From assembly GCA_900073065.1 (NCBI GenBank), contig FJOG01000028.1, positions 431,679 through 491,124 on the forward strand: 59,446 bases of DNA. Reading direction: 5' to 3'. This DNA comes from Phialocephala subalpina (taxonomy: Eukaryota; Ascomycota; Leotiomycetes; Helotiales; Mollisiaceae). The notes under the pieces were generated by a model. It was not told the origin of the DNA. It worked only from the letters and a program-made list of their open reading frames with translations, and searched no databases. The translations under genes were made by a program, and so were the position numbers. Below, in pieces: positions 32,222 to 43,456 of the stretch. Every line of letters starts with the position of its first letter. Position 1 is the stretch's first letter.

Positions 32222-32598
32222 CAGTTGCTCGGTGGCACCACACCAACTGCGATGACTCCAAGGCTTGACTTCTCCTCGCGATTCTCCACCTGCCGTGTCG
32301 GGCCGAAGAATTCTTTAAAGCCTAGTTGGAATGGGGGTGAGTAGCTGCACAAAAACAGATCCTTGCAGAACTCGCCGGCTCGACATTCCATGCCAGCCAA
32401 AAGTCGTTAGCATAAGGCGTTCGCCCCGTCTGAGCTAACTCTCGAATCGCAGAGCAGCCAAGAAGCCTACGCCCAGGTCGCCCTTTGTCAGGGTCAATCG
32501 ACCACCTCGCAACCCTCAGTCCGTCCATCATCATCTCCATTTACATCCTCTCGACATCAGTTATTTCGCTCACACAACAACCTCTACACTCAGTCAGG

Positions 32599-33776
32599 AT
32601 GTTCGACGGAAGTGATTGGACGCTAGACAATAACGGTTCAAACATTTACCTTCAAGGCCCTACAAGCCGTCTTAACCTCAGGGAGTTCTACCTTCTACCC
32701 GAATCTTCCAAGAATTTTCGATCAGCCATCGAGAAGACTATCGCGGTACAATTTAGCCTCGGTTCCATCTCGATTGAATGGAACCACAGGTTCCAACTCC
32801 AATCCTCAGCGAGGTTCCTCGTTGAGTGCGATGACGACCAGTACTCCTTGGACCACATCACCCCCACACCAGGCAGAAAATGGAAGCTCAGCGTATTTCG
32901 CAATACTTTGGACTATGCTCGGTTTAAATCCACCCACTTTTCATGGTCTGCCAAGTCTGAACTCGATATTGAGTTCTCATTCGAGCTCTGGAAGACCGCA
33001 GACGGAAAACAAGTGCGGTTGATTGCCGCTTCTGAGCGAACCATCTCACCCATCATTGAACACCTCTTGTTGTCGAATGGTCCGATCAAAGTGAAGATAG
33101 GCTCGGGAAGAGTGGGTTTCGCTTCTATCCAAGCGGGCCGTTATAGATTAGACGCATCAAGGTGCGATGCTATAGAGGTATCTTTTGGAGGTGAGCTATC
33201 TCATCTGGTTTGAACTCCTGCTAAGCATCATTACAGTCGAAACGCTCACGGTCCCCATCAACCAAATCACCCTTTTCGAGCCTCCGTTCCACCTCAGCCC
33301 CAGGCAGAATTCATTCAATGATTTCTTGAATCAAAACCCCTGCAAACTACTGACGTTTCCGGCAAATTCGGAAGAGGATCTCATCAAGGGTAAGTTGCTG
33401 ATCGTATCTTGTGTTCGGATCTTCTGACATTGCTTCAGTCCTCGAGAATTCCAGATACAAAGCTTTGCTTACGCTCGATCAACTTCATTCCGGCGACGAT
33501 ATATTCTCCGACACTTCTTCAAACGATAGTCAGTGGATTGATGATATCGAAAATCGCGGAGTCATAAGTGATGCTGTGCTATCGGAGGTGGACCGCCGAG
33601 CCTTCGTTATTCTCGTCACCCATCCGACAAGAGCTGACATGATGCTCATTGTTCAACTCGTACAGATGGCACTCACGGTTGCTCTCTTGCTTGATGAGCC
33701 GAACGTGCCTTGGCTTCCCGATGGGCTTGTTGTCTGGGACAACTCGATGGAGCTTATCACCGAGGCTGATGGTTAG
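32599..33776 (+). CDS. Gene E: spliced protein of an undescribed two-member family (360 aa)
   Basis: ATG 32599 follows an A/C-rich leader. Three exons (32599-33190, 33237-33389, 33439-33776) are joined by introns of 46 nt (GTGAGC...TTACAG) and 49 nt (GTAAGT...CTGAC...TTCAG); both are phase 1 and both restore the frame, giving 360 aa. The N-terminal ~195 residues look beta-rich (FSLGSISIEWNHRFQLQSSA; SELDIEFSFELWKTADGKQV). Exon 2 encodes ITLFEPPFHLSPRQNSFNDF then LTFPANSEEDLIK. Exon 3 has an acidic patch and AFVILVTHPTRADMMLIVQL. Gene F (54301-55628) has the same organisation. No known domain recognised. Confidence 0.75.
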
Positions 33777-34585
33777 GAATGGCTGCCAAATTTCTTTTTT
33801 CTTGTGTTCTGCACAAACCTGTCGCTCTAGTCACACAATGAAAACCCAATGAAAACCCTGTCTCTTGATCACCCCGAGAAGTGTCCAAACTGGGCATCCA
33901 GAAGGACCTTACACACTAGTGACATTGAACTTCCTGCGGGGTTCCTCCAATCAGATTTTCAATCCCTCCACTCTACTCCACTCTACTCCACTCCAGCGTT
34001 TTTGATCCCGCCATCTAATCCAAGGGCCATTTTTGTGGCTGGATTGGAGAAAAAGGATCAAGAAATTGGATAGCTAACGAGGAGCGCCTTGACATCTACT
34101 CTCTCCCCAACACCGTGTGAAAGTGCTTGGAGCCATGTGCTTCAGGATCCATGAATATTGCCACGCCTGCATGTCTGGGGTGGGTCAAGATCAATTCAGG
34201 AATTGTTCTTACTTCCCCGATTGCGGACACACTTATAGAGATATGCCTTTTGATCAAGGGGGGGTTTATCTCCTATCCTACTGCACCAGCTCCTTTCCTT
34301 CACAACAAAGCACCATTCTTGGCATTACATGAACCCCATCATCGATACCACCACTGAGCGAGCTGAAGGAAAGGTTAGGAGTAGTTTTTAATTGACGAGA
34401 TTCAGGCGCAGCTCGCAGTTAGTGTCACATGCTTTGGGTAGCGTATTGGTGCCTGTGGCCTCCAGGGGTGATCAAGCGTCGCATGAACGGCAGGCAGAAA
34501 ACATACATAATATATCTCAGCCGTCCCCCTTTCAGCACTACACTCACTCACATTGCAAACATACATTGCCTCACAGCCTCGCTCG
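33777..34585. other. No gene recognised; promoter of the Hsp70-like gene
   Basis: Contains a short CTCTACTCCA tandem repeat near 33970 and a Cys-containing short frame (34117-34332) without a recognised motif. The end serves as the leader of the gene at 34586. Confidence 0.4.
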
Positions 34586-35236
34586 ATGTCTATAAACGCT
34601 TTACGAGCTTGGAGCATTGCACTCCTGCGCACATCGATTCAACTACCATTTCTCCAAGACCTCACCCCAAGAGCGACAAGATCTCGACAAATCTACAAGG
34701 CATTGCCTTCGCAGGCTTCGACAGTTTCGAATCAACGGAAAGCATATTCTTCTCTATATGGAGACCATTCGCATGCTCCGACCTTACCCCACAACGATTC
34801 GAAAGTCAGCGTATCTTCGGAAGTCAAGTCTTTGGCTTGGAGGAATGTGTACGATCATTCACCAACTGCTTATGGTATTACCGACAAATGGGGATTTTTT
34901 CCAATTATTCCTCTAGGAAAATGCCTGCCAGCTACAAAGAAGGTCACAATGTCAAATTCGGTCCCTTACAGCAACTTCGAGATCATCACGATTCAGCTTC
35001 GTCACTCGGGACGAGACGTGCCTGTGGATCTGGCCACAACTCGAATGAATGGTCTACTTCCGGCAAAAGAAGGAAAGACGAAGGTCACTATCACAATGGA
35101 GATGGATAAGAGTCTATTTGGAACTCTGACTGCGATGGATTTGAATACAAAGAGTCGTGTACAGGTTGAATTTGACGGAAGTGTAGCTTGTCGAGACAAG
35201 AGCTCTACTGAGATTCTCTCCAATACCATAGCCTAG
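34586..35236 (+). CDS. Hsp70 substrate-binding-domain-only protein (216 aa)
   Basis: ATG 34586 (the further upstream start is TTG) opens 216 codons. Residues about 105-200 follow the beta-sandwich of Hsp70 substrate-binding domains: TAYGITDKWGFFPIIPLGKC and LPATKKVTMS (compare the usual G...PLIPKG..LPATK), then NFEIITIQLRHSG, and KTKVTITMEMDKSLFGTLTA with MDLNTKSRVQVEF (compare IEVTFEIDENGILKVSA). There is no nucleotide-binding domain here or upstream. The first ~55 residues are Ser/Arg/Leu-rich with very few acids (MSINALRAWSIALLRTSIQL), which looks like a mitochondrial presequence. It could be a truncated Hsp70 paralogue reused as a binding module. Confidence 0.65.
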   Translation: MSINALRAWSIALLRTSIQLPFLQDLTPRATRSRQIYKALPSQASTVSNQRKAYSSLYGDHSHAPTLPHNDSKVSVSSEVKSLAWRNVYDHSPTAYGITDKWGFFPIIPLGKCLPATKKVTMSNSVPYSNFEIITIQLRHSGRDVPVDLATTRMNGLLPAKEGKTKVTITMEMDKSLFGTLTAMDLNTKSRVQVEFDGSVACRDKSSTEILSNTIA

Positions 35237-35508
35237 CCCTCCTTGCATTCAAATATGATGTCCAATTCCTTTCCATCCCCTTGTATTGGCTCTGCCTTTT
35301 GGTTGGAGATCGGTTCCTGTCAATTGTCAAAGACTGTCATCTACAATTATTTATTGCAGAACTCGCCTTGTAGACCTGTGTAGGAGACTCTGGAGATTGC
35401 TCTTGAGTTGGCGTATCCGTATACATGTGACGAATTCCATTGCTGATCAGCGCTTACAAGCAACCGATTCTAGGACGGAACTTACTTGTTGAAATAAACA
35501 CTTACGAC

Positions 35509-36066
35509 TTTCTGACCTTCTTCAAGAGCATGTCCCAAGAACCTGTCTCGCAGAAGCTTCGCCTGTCGTGGCATGGTGTTGATACTTTGAGTTGTCCGAT
35601 TTGACTCTTTGGAGGTGAATGTGAGTGAAATGATGGCATCAGATTCCGGCTTATTTATGCACATGAAGACTGTGTGCTCTCTATCAGGAAGGTAGGAAGA
35701 AGCCTGCCGCCCAATAATGTGAAAGATATTTCCCGCTGCACACGAATTTGGCCAGCATTCTAATTGGGCCGGGGAAGCTATTTGAAGGCGATGTTGAACG
35801 GGTTCCACGCTCGTTGTCACCCATTCAAATTGATACAGGGTACCTGGCGAGTTCAGGAATAATGGGGAAAAATAGAGTAGTATACATTTGCAAATGAAAG
35901 AGCGATCAACGATACAGGACCCAGCGAGCTACATCAACTCTGATACATACCATTCACCGAAATGAGTCTGCATTCCACATTCTGGAAGCACTCCAAACCC
36001 CAGACCCTTTGGACCATCTGAATAGTCTACCTGACCCCAAGATCCCATGAAAGGAACCTGTGACAT
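35509..36066 (-). CDS. Hypothetical multi-exon gene, minus strand (part 1)
   Basis: ATG 36066 opens MSQVPFMGSWGQVDYSDGPK then GLGFGVLPECGMQTHFGE, ending at a GTATGT donor (35950). The next protein-like exon runs from about 35845 (LYQFEWVTTSVEPVQHRLQI, then FTSKESNRTTQSINTMPRQA, HALEEGQKV) to a GTAAGT donor near 35509. Phases of the two exons do not match with the simplest acceptor, so the model is incomplete. Composition is clearly protein-like; no family recognised. Confidence 0.4.
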
Positions 36067-36201
36067 AGTGAACGTAGCTTAATTGAGACTGCCAGTAGCC
36101 TCCACCGTTATTAACTGTTCGAACCCCGCTTGTTCGAACCCAACCTGCTGTTCAACTCGCCCAATCTTGTCAGAAACTTTGAAATACGACAAACTAATTG
36201 C

Positions 36202-36700
36202 TGCAATAACCTAACCAATTATTTTGTCTCACCACCTGCCACTGCTGGTTATTCCTAACAGAAGTTTCGACTGCAGTCGTATTCCGTTCGTAGTCTTCGG
36301 CAACGAGTTGTAGATGGCTGGTTTCTGTCAGTTTCAACGCTACTCAGAAAATTCGGGCTGCTCGCCTACATTGTAATCTGCTGGCCCAAACTCCCAAGAA
36401 CAGTTTGTTCGACATATATTCTCCCCTCCACCCAACCTCTGATTTTGTCTTTTTGAGCCTGAAGAAGCGTATAGACAGTAATTGGCACTCCATGGGGGAT
36501 ATAGAATCCACCACCATCAAGCTTCAAAGGACGATCAACCTCGACAATTGAATTCCATAAATAACATGGTTCATGAGAGACCAAGAAAATGTGAAATACA
36601 ATTGGCAGATCCATCACCTTACTCGTCTCCGCCGTTGAATCTTGAATGATGGGGGTTGTTGAGTTATGTTCAAAAGGAGGAGAGTTGCTGCTATACACGG
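36202..36700 (-). CDS. Hypothetical multi-exon gene, minus strand (part 2)
   Basis: An open stretch (SKVMDLPIVFHIFLVSHEPC, then LKLDGGGFYIPHGVPITVYT, WVEGRIYVEQTVLGSLGQQI) is followed by a likely 50-nt intron and another coding-like stretch (HLQLVAEDYERNTTAVETSV). The PHGVP and GGGFYIP phrases recall jelly-roll/cupin-like or fimbrial folds but are not diagnostic. It may be the 5' half of the gene at 35509-36066. The first exon lacks an ATG in frame before MDLPIV. Confidence 0.35.
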
Positions 36701-37065
36701 GCTGGGCAGTGGCCTTATTGATCAGCACACTCAATCACAAGGGACCTCTAAAAAAGTCCGGGTTTCGATGAAGCCCAAGGAGACGGTATCAAGACCGCTG
36801 AAAAAAAAGGCTGAATTGTTGTTGGAACAAAGCTTGCTTGACAATTACCAATCAAAGCATCAAAGAATGGCAGAGGGTGCTGGTGGCTGTGGTTTGTTGC
36901 ATTACACACTCCCGAATTTTGGAGCCGAGATGCAAGAGGAGTATGGCGGCTTGGGACTTATCGAATGGACTTCCTTCTTTCGCAGTTGCATCTGCAGAGC
37001 GAGATCGATTCATCACCAGCGAGGTGCTTGCGACAGGGGTCTGACAGGTTGTACTAGCGCCAAGA

Positions 37066-37410
37066 GTCGTTTCGTGCAGTCCTTCGAGTGGATTTCAAGA
37101 CCCACTTAGCGCATTCAATTCTCTCATTATCATGCAGCCCTTCGGAATGAATTTCAAGACCCTCATTTCGTGCAGCCCTTCGAATGGATTTCAAGACCCA
37201 CTTAGCGCATTCAATTCTCCTAAGTGTCCATTTTGCAATGCTGAAGTCATCCCTCTACGGAGTACTCACCTCAAATAGGCTAACCCTAAATAGAGAAGTG
37301 CGCATGGCCGAAACCGTGCAATTTGTGGACTTATTTGGTGGTTTTGCTAGCACCAAAAGCGTCTGCAAAGGGATTTTGAGCCCTATTTAGCGTATTTAAT
37401 TCTCCCAAAT
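37066..37410. repeat. Dispersed 'TTAGCGCATTCAATTCTC' repeat, copies 1-2
   Basis: The unit TTCGTGCAG.CCTTCGA.TGG followed by ATTTCAAGACCCACTTAGCG and CATTCAATTCTC occurs at about 37071-37125 and 37167-37220, with a partial unit between them. A diverged relative (TTTTGAGCCCTATTTAGCGT then ATTTAATTCTC) is at about 37374-37406. Related pieces recur near 41860 and 45330. Confidence 0.65.
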
Positions 37411-37878
37411 CACGTCGATAGAGGGCCACGAACGGTTGGTTGCATGGGCCTGTGGTGCTCGTCATCTTAGGAGCGCCGATGAACGAACTGAATGCGCTGA
37501 CTGTACATGGTTCACTCTTCATCACCTATTGCTTACCGTTGCTGGCAATGTGTCTGCTCACTTCAATCATCGCGTTACTTTACTTTTTACTACCCGAGAG
37601 ACGAGGCAACCATACTTGCCTTTCTCAATCGCGCGGACGCACGATAGGCGTCTCTGTCGCCATCACGTCGGGGGGTTCGAATCCTCTTCAGAGCTCGGCG
37701 ACATGCGAGACTGGTGACACTTGGCACAATAAAGCATTCAGCCGAGGAGACACTCGAGACGGTTTATTCTCCACATGTTTCTCTTGTGATACTGGCTGAT
37801 CCAACATGCAGAAACAAATTCAAGATCACGTCAACGACATCGTCAAAGGTCTTTAAGGTATCTAGAGACGGTCAAACT

Positions 37879-40547
37879 ATGGAGGTCCCTCCCATACGCT
37901 ATGACTGTGACCAGGAAGGCTGCGGGAAAAGTTATATAAGACCCTTCAATCTGTATGCCATGGCTCTGCGTCATTTCTTTGTTGTATAGCTACTGATTTG
38001 GAGTCTTCCAGGCATCGCCACCAACAAAATCATACCCCCGAGCAAATCTACCGTTGCGACTTTCCGGATTGTGTCCGAACATTTGTCAGGCAAGACTTAT
38101 ACAACACACACAGGAATCGACACGCGGCGAAGGAAACTCAACTGCGCAGGAAGGATACTATATCAGGGCATGGCTCACAAGTCCCCGAAACACAAATTCC
38201 ACTTCATGGATCTGATTCTCCGGAAGTAATCAATATCAAGTCACTTACCAGCCAGATCCAATGTCAGTCACCTCAAGAGGTGAATCCAAATTCGTATTTG
38301 TTAGCGACCAATCCGTCTTCTGGAACGGACTTGGGAACGGATTCGTCCGAACGCTCCCATCCGACATCAGACTATCCAAGCGAATCTCTCCACCATCAAC
38401 AATCGGGCCCGAAGATGGCGCTTTTGGAACAGATGACAGCATCAAACACTATGCCAGTATTTGGCGGCGAAGGCTACGATGAATCCACCCTTGCGATACC
38501 TCAAGATTTTGTGGCATATTTGTTTGGTGAACACAATCCTTTCTCAATGAGCCAAATGGGCCAGCAAAGCTACGGAAAGTCAGTGCCAATCTGTTCCTCT
38601 TCATTATCCATACTTCATGCTTGCTGACATTCTTCCGTAGTTATACTGGCGCCCAGACCCAGTATTATGCGCCGTATGTTGCAAACGACATGAATCTCGG
38701 TGGATTCTTCCCAACCTGCCAGCAACCAGTAAATCATCCAATGACTGTAGCGAGCCTTCCTGAGACCGTACTGTCGGAGGAGAAGAGCCAGGCAATCATC
38801 GATTTGATCAAGGAACGATTCAACGAGACAGATCATGCACCAGTTGCCAGGCAGAGAGAAGCTCTCCTCGAGGGTGATCGCAGTGATAACAGTCACATGA
38901 TGAGCCGGAAGATGATACAGAGGTACATCGGGAGCTATTGGCATCATTTCAGCGATCAAATTCCAATCTGTGGGTTGCAATAACTCCGCTCTTTATTTAG
39001 ACATCGAGTTCTGACAAGACATAGTGCACAAGCCAACTTTCTCGCCTGACAAGACACCGAATCTTCTCTTGATTGCCATGATGGCCATTGGTGCTTCCTT
39101 TCTAAATAAAATTCATTGCTACGAAAAAGCTCAAGCTGGTGCTGAGCTCTCGAATTTCTTGGCTTGGCACTTGAGATTGGAGATTTTCAGAAACCATGCC
39201 CAACCTCCGGCGGAGTTGTGGGTGTTCCAAGCTTTGCTACTCCTAGAGTTATACGAAAAGATGTATTCGACAAGATTACTGCACGAGCGAGGGCACATTC
39301 ATCACACAACTACGATCACGTTAATGCATCGCGGTAGCGGACTCATTAGAAGACCTGCTCTATATTCTTCTCTAAGTGCTGGGGCCATTACTCCTGACGA
39401 ATGGTGGGATCACTGGATCACTAACGAAGCCACCCGACGCACCGCCTTCTCAGCATTCGTTATTGATTCGATACATTCCACAATGTTCGGTCATTCTACT
39501 GTAATGGAAACTCACGAAATGCGGCTGCTGCCACTTCCCTGTGATGAAGCTCTCTGGTCTGCCACGAACAGTGCTGAAGTCCGCAGAATCGAGGCTAGGC
39601 TCAATGCCGATGGCGTGAAGCCAACTACTTTCTTAGAAGGCCTCAAGAGGACTGTAGATGGCCAGGAAGTTCGCACAAGCTCGTTTGGGAGAACGATTTT
39701 GATGGCTGGACTGCTTAACCTGAGCTGGCATATGAATGAGCGAGACCTCCAAGTCAATTCTCTAGGTGTCTCACATGTTCTTGGTGAACAATACAAACGG
39801 AGAAGATCATTTACTCGAGCATTTGATCTGTGGAAATATGACTTCGAAAGATCTTTGGATGGTACTGCCGACGGCATCTCTAGACCCTACGTATACGCGG
39901 AAAAGAAAGAAGACAATGTTGTCTTTCAAAGCGGGACTGTTCTGCATCACTTGGCTCACATGGCAACGCATGCCGATATTGCGGATTGCCAAATAGTCGC
40001 TGGGGCTGAACGACTTCTTGGGCGTGATATTGGTAGCCAGGATCTGAACAGCTCTCGGCGCCGTATGGATCACTGGACTCGCACTGCAGAGGCCCGAGAT
40101 GCCACATGGTACGCTCTTCGATTCCTTTGCAGCGTCCTGCTCCCCGAAGAATCCGTGACTTCAGCTATTCACACCGACCACGGCGACCCCTCTTTCCATT
40201 ACTCAGCTCGAGACGACGTAGTGCTCAATCGGCCGTGGGTCATGTATTTTGCTGCACTGATTGTTTGGTGCTATGGGTACACTTTAGAGGGACATACTAC
40301 TTCCCCCGTACCGGCCGCCAACGATTTCGGGGGGCAAGTCCGAGATATGCGAGCGTACTTGAGGAGACTAGGCGGTGTACAATCTCCCGAGGGGCTCAAA
40401 TCTATGCGAGGATTCAATGGCTGCAGTGGCATGTTGATGGTTCTTCGCGCGGTATTCAGGAACACAAGATGGGAGTTGCTTCACGAAGCTGCTCACTTGT
40501 TAAAAAATTGTATTCAGCTTATTGGAGGTCAAGCTTCGGACGGATAA
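37879..40547 (+). CDS. C2H2 zinc-finger / fungal-specific transcription factor (830 aa, four exons)
   Basis: Exons 37879-37952, 38012-38578, 38641-38969 and 39025-40547 are joined by introns of 59, 62 and 55 nt (GTATGC, GTCAGT and GTGGGT donors; TTCCAG, CCGTAG and CATAG acceptors; CTGAC branches in the last two). All junctions keep frame. The first intron splits finger 1: CDQEGCGKSYIRPFNL joins HRHQQNH. Finger 2 is CDFPDCVRTFVRQDL with H...H (residues about 39-62). After a Ser/Gln-rich linker comes the fungal-specific regulatory domain, starting IPILHKPTF, LLLIAMMAIGASF, and extending to about residue 780. It resembles Klf1/Rsv2-type fungal regulators. It is the largest intact regulatory gene in the window; target genes cannot be told from the sequence. 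Confidence 0.85.
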
Positions 40548-40843
40548 CAGGAGATCGTCACAAATGCCAGTCATAAGAGGAAGTCTCACAGGTTACTGTA
40601 TTTATTGGGACCGTCGTGCCAGCATGTTCGCGGGAGACTATTTTGAGTTGCAGATTCTGCCGGGCAAGGGAACCATATCAAGCGAAAAGCGTTGCCAGAC
40701 ACTCATTCATGTAAATGCCAGAAAGTTTTAATTCGAAGTTTTGATTTGCCTCGAATAGCAGTTTGTTATCCTCTCCAGGAACCTCGATCGTGAGGCTCTT
40801 CATATTTCTACGACATCCCAAGTAGTATGATCTATCTTTCGTT

Positions 40844-41230
40844 CTAAATGCCTCGCTTTATCCAGGCGTTCTTGGTGTTCTCGTACGCCTGTGTTTTCGA
40901 GATCTGGGAGAGGAACTGATGATATGGACGAGAGGCCTCGCGACGATCCCGGTGCTGTCCCCGCTGTCCCCGCTGTCCCCGCTGTCCCCGTTGTTCCCAC
41001 TGTTTCCGCCGTTTCCGCCGTTCCCGCTCAATTTGACTCTCGTCGGAGTCTGGCACTCGTTGCGAGGGAGCGGAAAATTTTGATTTCTTTGCCATCAGAA
41101 TCCTGCCAGCGGCCAAAGCTGTTCTCGCGTTTAGACATCGGTTCTCGAAGAATGGTAGAAGTATTATCGTGCTCTTCATACTTTCTCTAATTGCCTGATC
41201 AATATCAACGTTTGAGATGATAACGTACAT
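40844..41230 (-). CDS. Possible small basic protein with GQR repeats (128 aa)
   Basis: ATG 41230 opens a frame with a hydrophobic start, a charged middle (ERERRKRRKQWEQ) and four GQR repeats encoded by a 9-bp tandem repeat (CCCCGCTGT, about 40957-40992). The repeat makes both strands open, so coding is doubtful. Confidence 0.25.
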   Translation of the reverse strand: MYVIISNVDIDQAIRESMKSTIILLPFFENRCLNARTALAAGRILMAKKSKFSAPSQRVPDSDESQIERERRKRRKQWEQRGQRGQRGQRGQHRDRREASRPYHQFLSQISKTQAYENTKNAWIKRGI

Positions 41231-41834
41231 AACTCAAAGGAGTAAGTTAAGCACAATAGATGCAGTCAGCCACACCAAGAAAATGTGGCCGCGAGAGATA
41301 TTGAGTCACTTGCGATGAACCGATATGCATTGGAATTATGCATGTGAACTCGAGCTGCGTGGCACCAAACAGCGTCCAGTCCCCACAACTCTTTATCCTT
41401 ATGCATCCTCATCTACGTGCAGTATTTGATTGGTGCCCACGTCTATACGTGGTCAGCTGGTACTTGAGCTACGCAAGCCGCGATGGCCCTCAGACATTTA
41501 TTGAATCCATCCAATATATCTTATTTATCTAATTCAAATCCGAAGTCTCTTCTCTGCATTGTGTTGGGCAGTGTTTGTCAAAGATCCTCTGTTCTGGTGG
41601 TTGTCTTTGAGGACTTTCGTATTTGGTGGCCAATGGTGCACAGGTTGATATGCTCGATGAGTGCTAGCACCTTAATACGATCAGGCTTTCTTAGAGGGTC
41701 CATGGGCTGAGTTGGACTCACCAGGAAGCTTCCAAGGAAATCTATCATTTGACCGAAAGTCATAAGTGCCATTCCAAGATACATGGGTAGGCAGAAAAAG
41801 GGCGGTGACTACGCGATTGTGCTTTTGCGCCACA

Positions 41835-41900
41835 CAGTACTTTTGCGCCACAATTAGAGCCTACTTAGCGTATTTTCGAACTCACTTAGCGTGATCGCCA
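41835..41900. repeat. Dispersed repeat, short copy
   Basis: Two CTTTTGCGCCACA words are followed by AGAGCCTACTTAGCGTATTT and ACTCACTTAGCGTGATCG, related to the units at 37066-37410 and 45190-45410. Confidence 0.45.
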
Positions 41901-41971
41901 GCCTCAAATCCAAAGTCGTGCAGCTGCAGAAAACCGTCGATTTCGATTTGCCTTGTCACCTGGTCTTCACC

Positions 41972-43200
41972 ATGTCCGGCTCGCTTCCCATCTCACCTCA
42001 AGAGCAACGAGAGAGCACCTTGACTCCCTCTATCCCTGACGGAAGCGACCCAGTCGCTGTACTAGAGGCCCCAGACCTCGATGCGCCGCGCTACGAAGCC
42101 GTACTTCTGGCAACCCGTCACCTAAACCGCCAGTTCTCGTGGGATGACGCCAAGAAGGCATTCCTCGTGATTGAGATAGAGGAACTCGCTCGAATTGAAC
42201 TGAAGAAGGTATGGGACGAGATCGAGAAAGGCGACAAGAACTGGAATCCAGAGTACTATCATCGTCGTGAAGTACTCAAGTGCGGTCATACAACGAACCC
42301 CGATACTCCAGATGCTTTCTTCAGCCGGCACGCAAGCACAAAGGCTAGACTAATTCTTCGGCTGGCGTCGAAAACTATTTTACACAAGGTCAAGCAGCTG
42401 ATGAAAACTCCATCGCTAGTTCGACAACTGATCTCTTCTTTCGACAAAGAGGTTCTACATGATCAAATTGAAAACTATATCGAGCTCTTGGACAAGAACG
42501 CAACGAAGACAAGTGTCGAGCTCTTGGACAAGAACGCAACGAAGAAAAGGAAGCAAAGTTAGCAACACCTCACCATTGGAAATGTACATCGCTAATGTAG
42601 AGGAAGCAACTGACCAGAAGGCTGCATCCAAACGACAATTGACGGGATCTTCGAATCAGGAAAGCTTACGACAACTACAAATACCGAGCGCGGGTTATCT
42701 GTCCTATGCAAAGAATATTTCGCAGCTGGAGAATAACATCAATCGAGCGCAAGCTTTACCTGCAATAGCCTCCCTACACCCAGAACTGAACTTCCCTCAC
42801 CGGAACCTGCCATCGCCACCGACGACGCGACGGGTTACTGCAGAGGAAGACAACCTCGCACACGACCATGCTTTTCACCCCGGTCCGACACCTTATTACC
42901 AGAACCAGCAGAACTTGCAAAGTGAGCTATGGCACCCACATATGATTTCTCTGGCTTATGATTTTGATAGATTCTACCTCGCAGACGCAGGAGGAGGAGC
43001 ATCAGCGGCTGGGACTACAAATACAGCAGGAGGAGCAGCGGCTGGGACTACAAATGCAGCAGGAGGAGCAGCGGCTGGGACTACAAATGCAGCAACGGCA
43101 GGAAGAACAGCAGGACGAACAGCAACAGGACTTCTTTGATGATGGCGTGGAGAATCAGTGGGATGATATTGACTTTACCAAGGATATATTCTTTCAATAA
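41972..43200 (+). pseudogene. Hypothetical gene with two frame breaks and a Gln-rich tail
   Basis: ATG 41972 (CACCATGTCC) opens 196 residues of protein-like sequence (DAPRYEAVLLATRHLNRQFS, IEIEELARIELKKVWDEIEK), ending in a duplicated ELLDKNATK segment (36-bp direct repeat, about 42479-42550). The next frame continues SNTSPLEMYIANVEEATDQK and ISQLENNINRAQALPAIASL to about 42980. The third frame then gives a Gln-rich tail and DFFDDGVENQWDDIDFTKDI to the stop at 43200. I read it as one gene with two frameshifts; unresolved introns are possible. Family unknown. Confidence 0.45.
42989..43093. repeat. 33-bp minisatellite, three copies
   Basis: The unit GGAGGAGCAGCGGCTGGGAC followed by TACAAATGCAGCA is repeated three times with few changes. 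It encodes QEEQRLGLQMQ in the third frame and an Ala/Gly/Thr-rich artefact in another. Confidence 0.8.
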
Positions 43201-43456
43201 TCAAGGGCCTGCTATTATCACCAGGGCCGTTTGTTGCTCCAACGTGAGAACGCTTTCGCCGTTCACATAATGCCCTACCCCATTTCCCATATAAACCTTG
43301 CTACTATTGCCGATTGTGAAGCCGCCATATATGATAAAGACAAGATACTCGATCTCGTTTGTCAAGCTCAACGGCCCGGGTTTATTATAATAATCTGCAC
43401 TTCCGCCAACCTCAAGCTAGATGTGATGATCAGCAACGTCCCCTCTAGTAGACACT

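Noticed and set aside
33849..34357. Overlapping frames between genes E and the Hsp70-like gene
   Set aside because: No motif, no splice model, and non-protein-like composition.
36666..37109. Plus-strand frame of 147 codons
   Set aside because: Its end runs into the dispersed repeat and the minus strand has a better protein-like reading.
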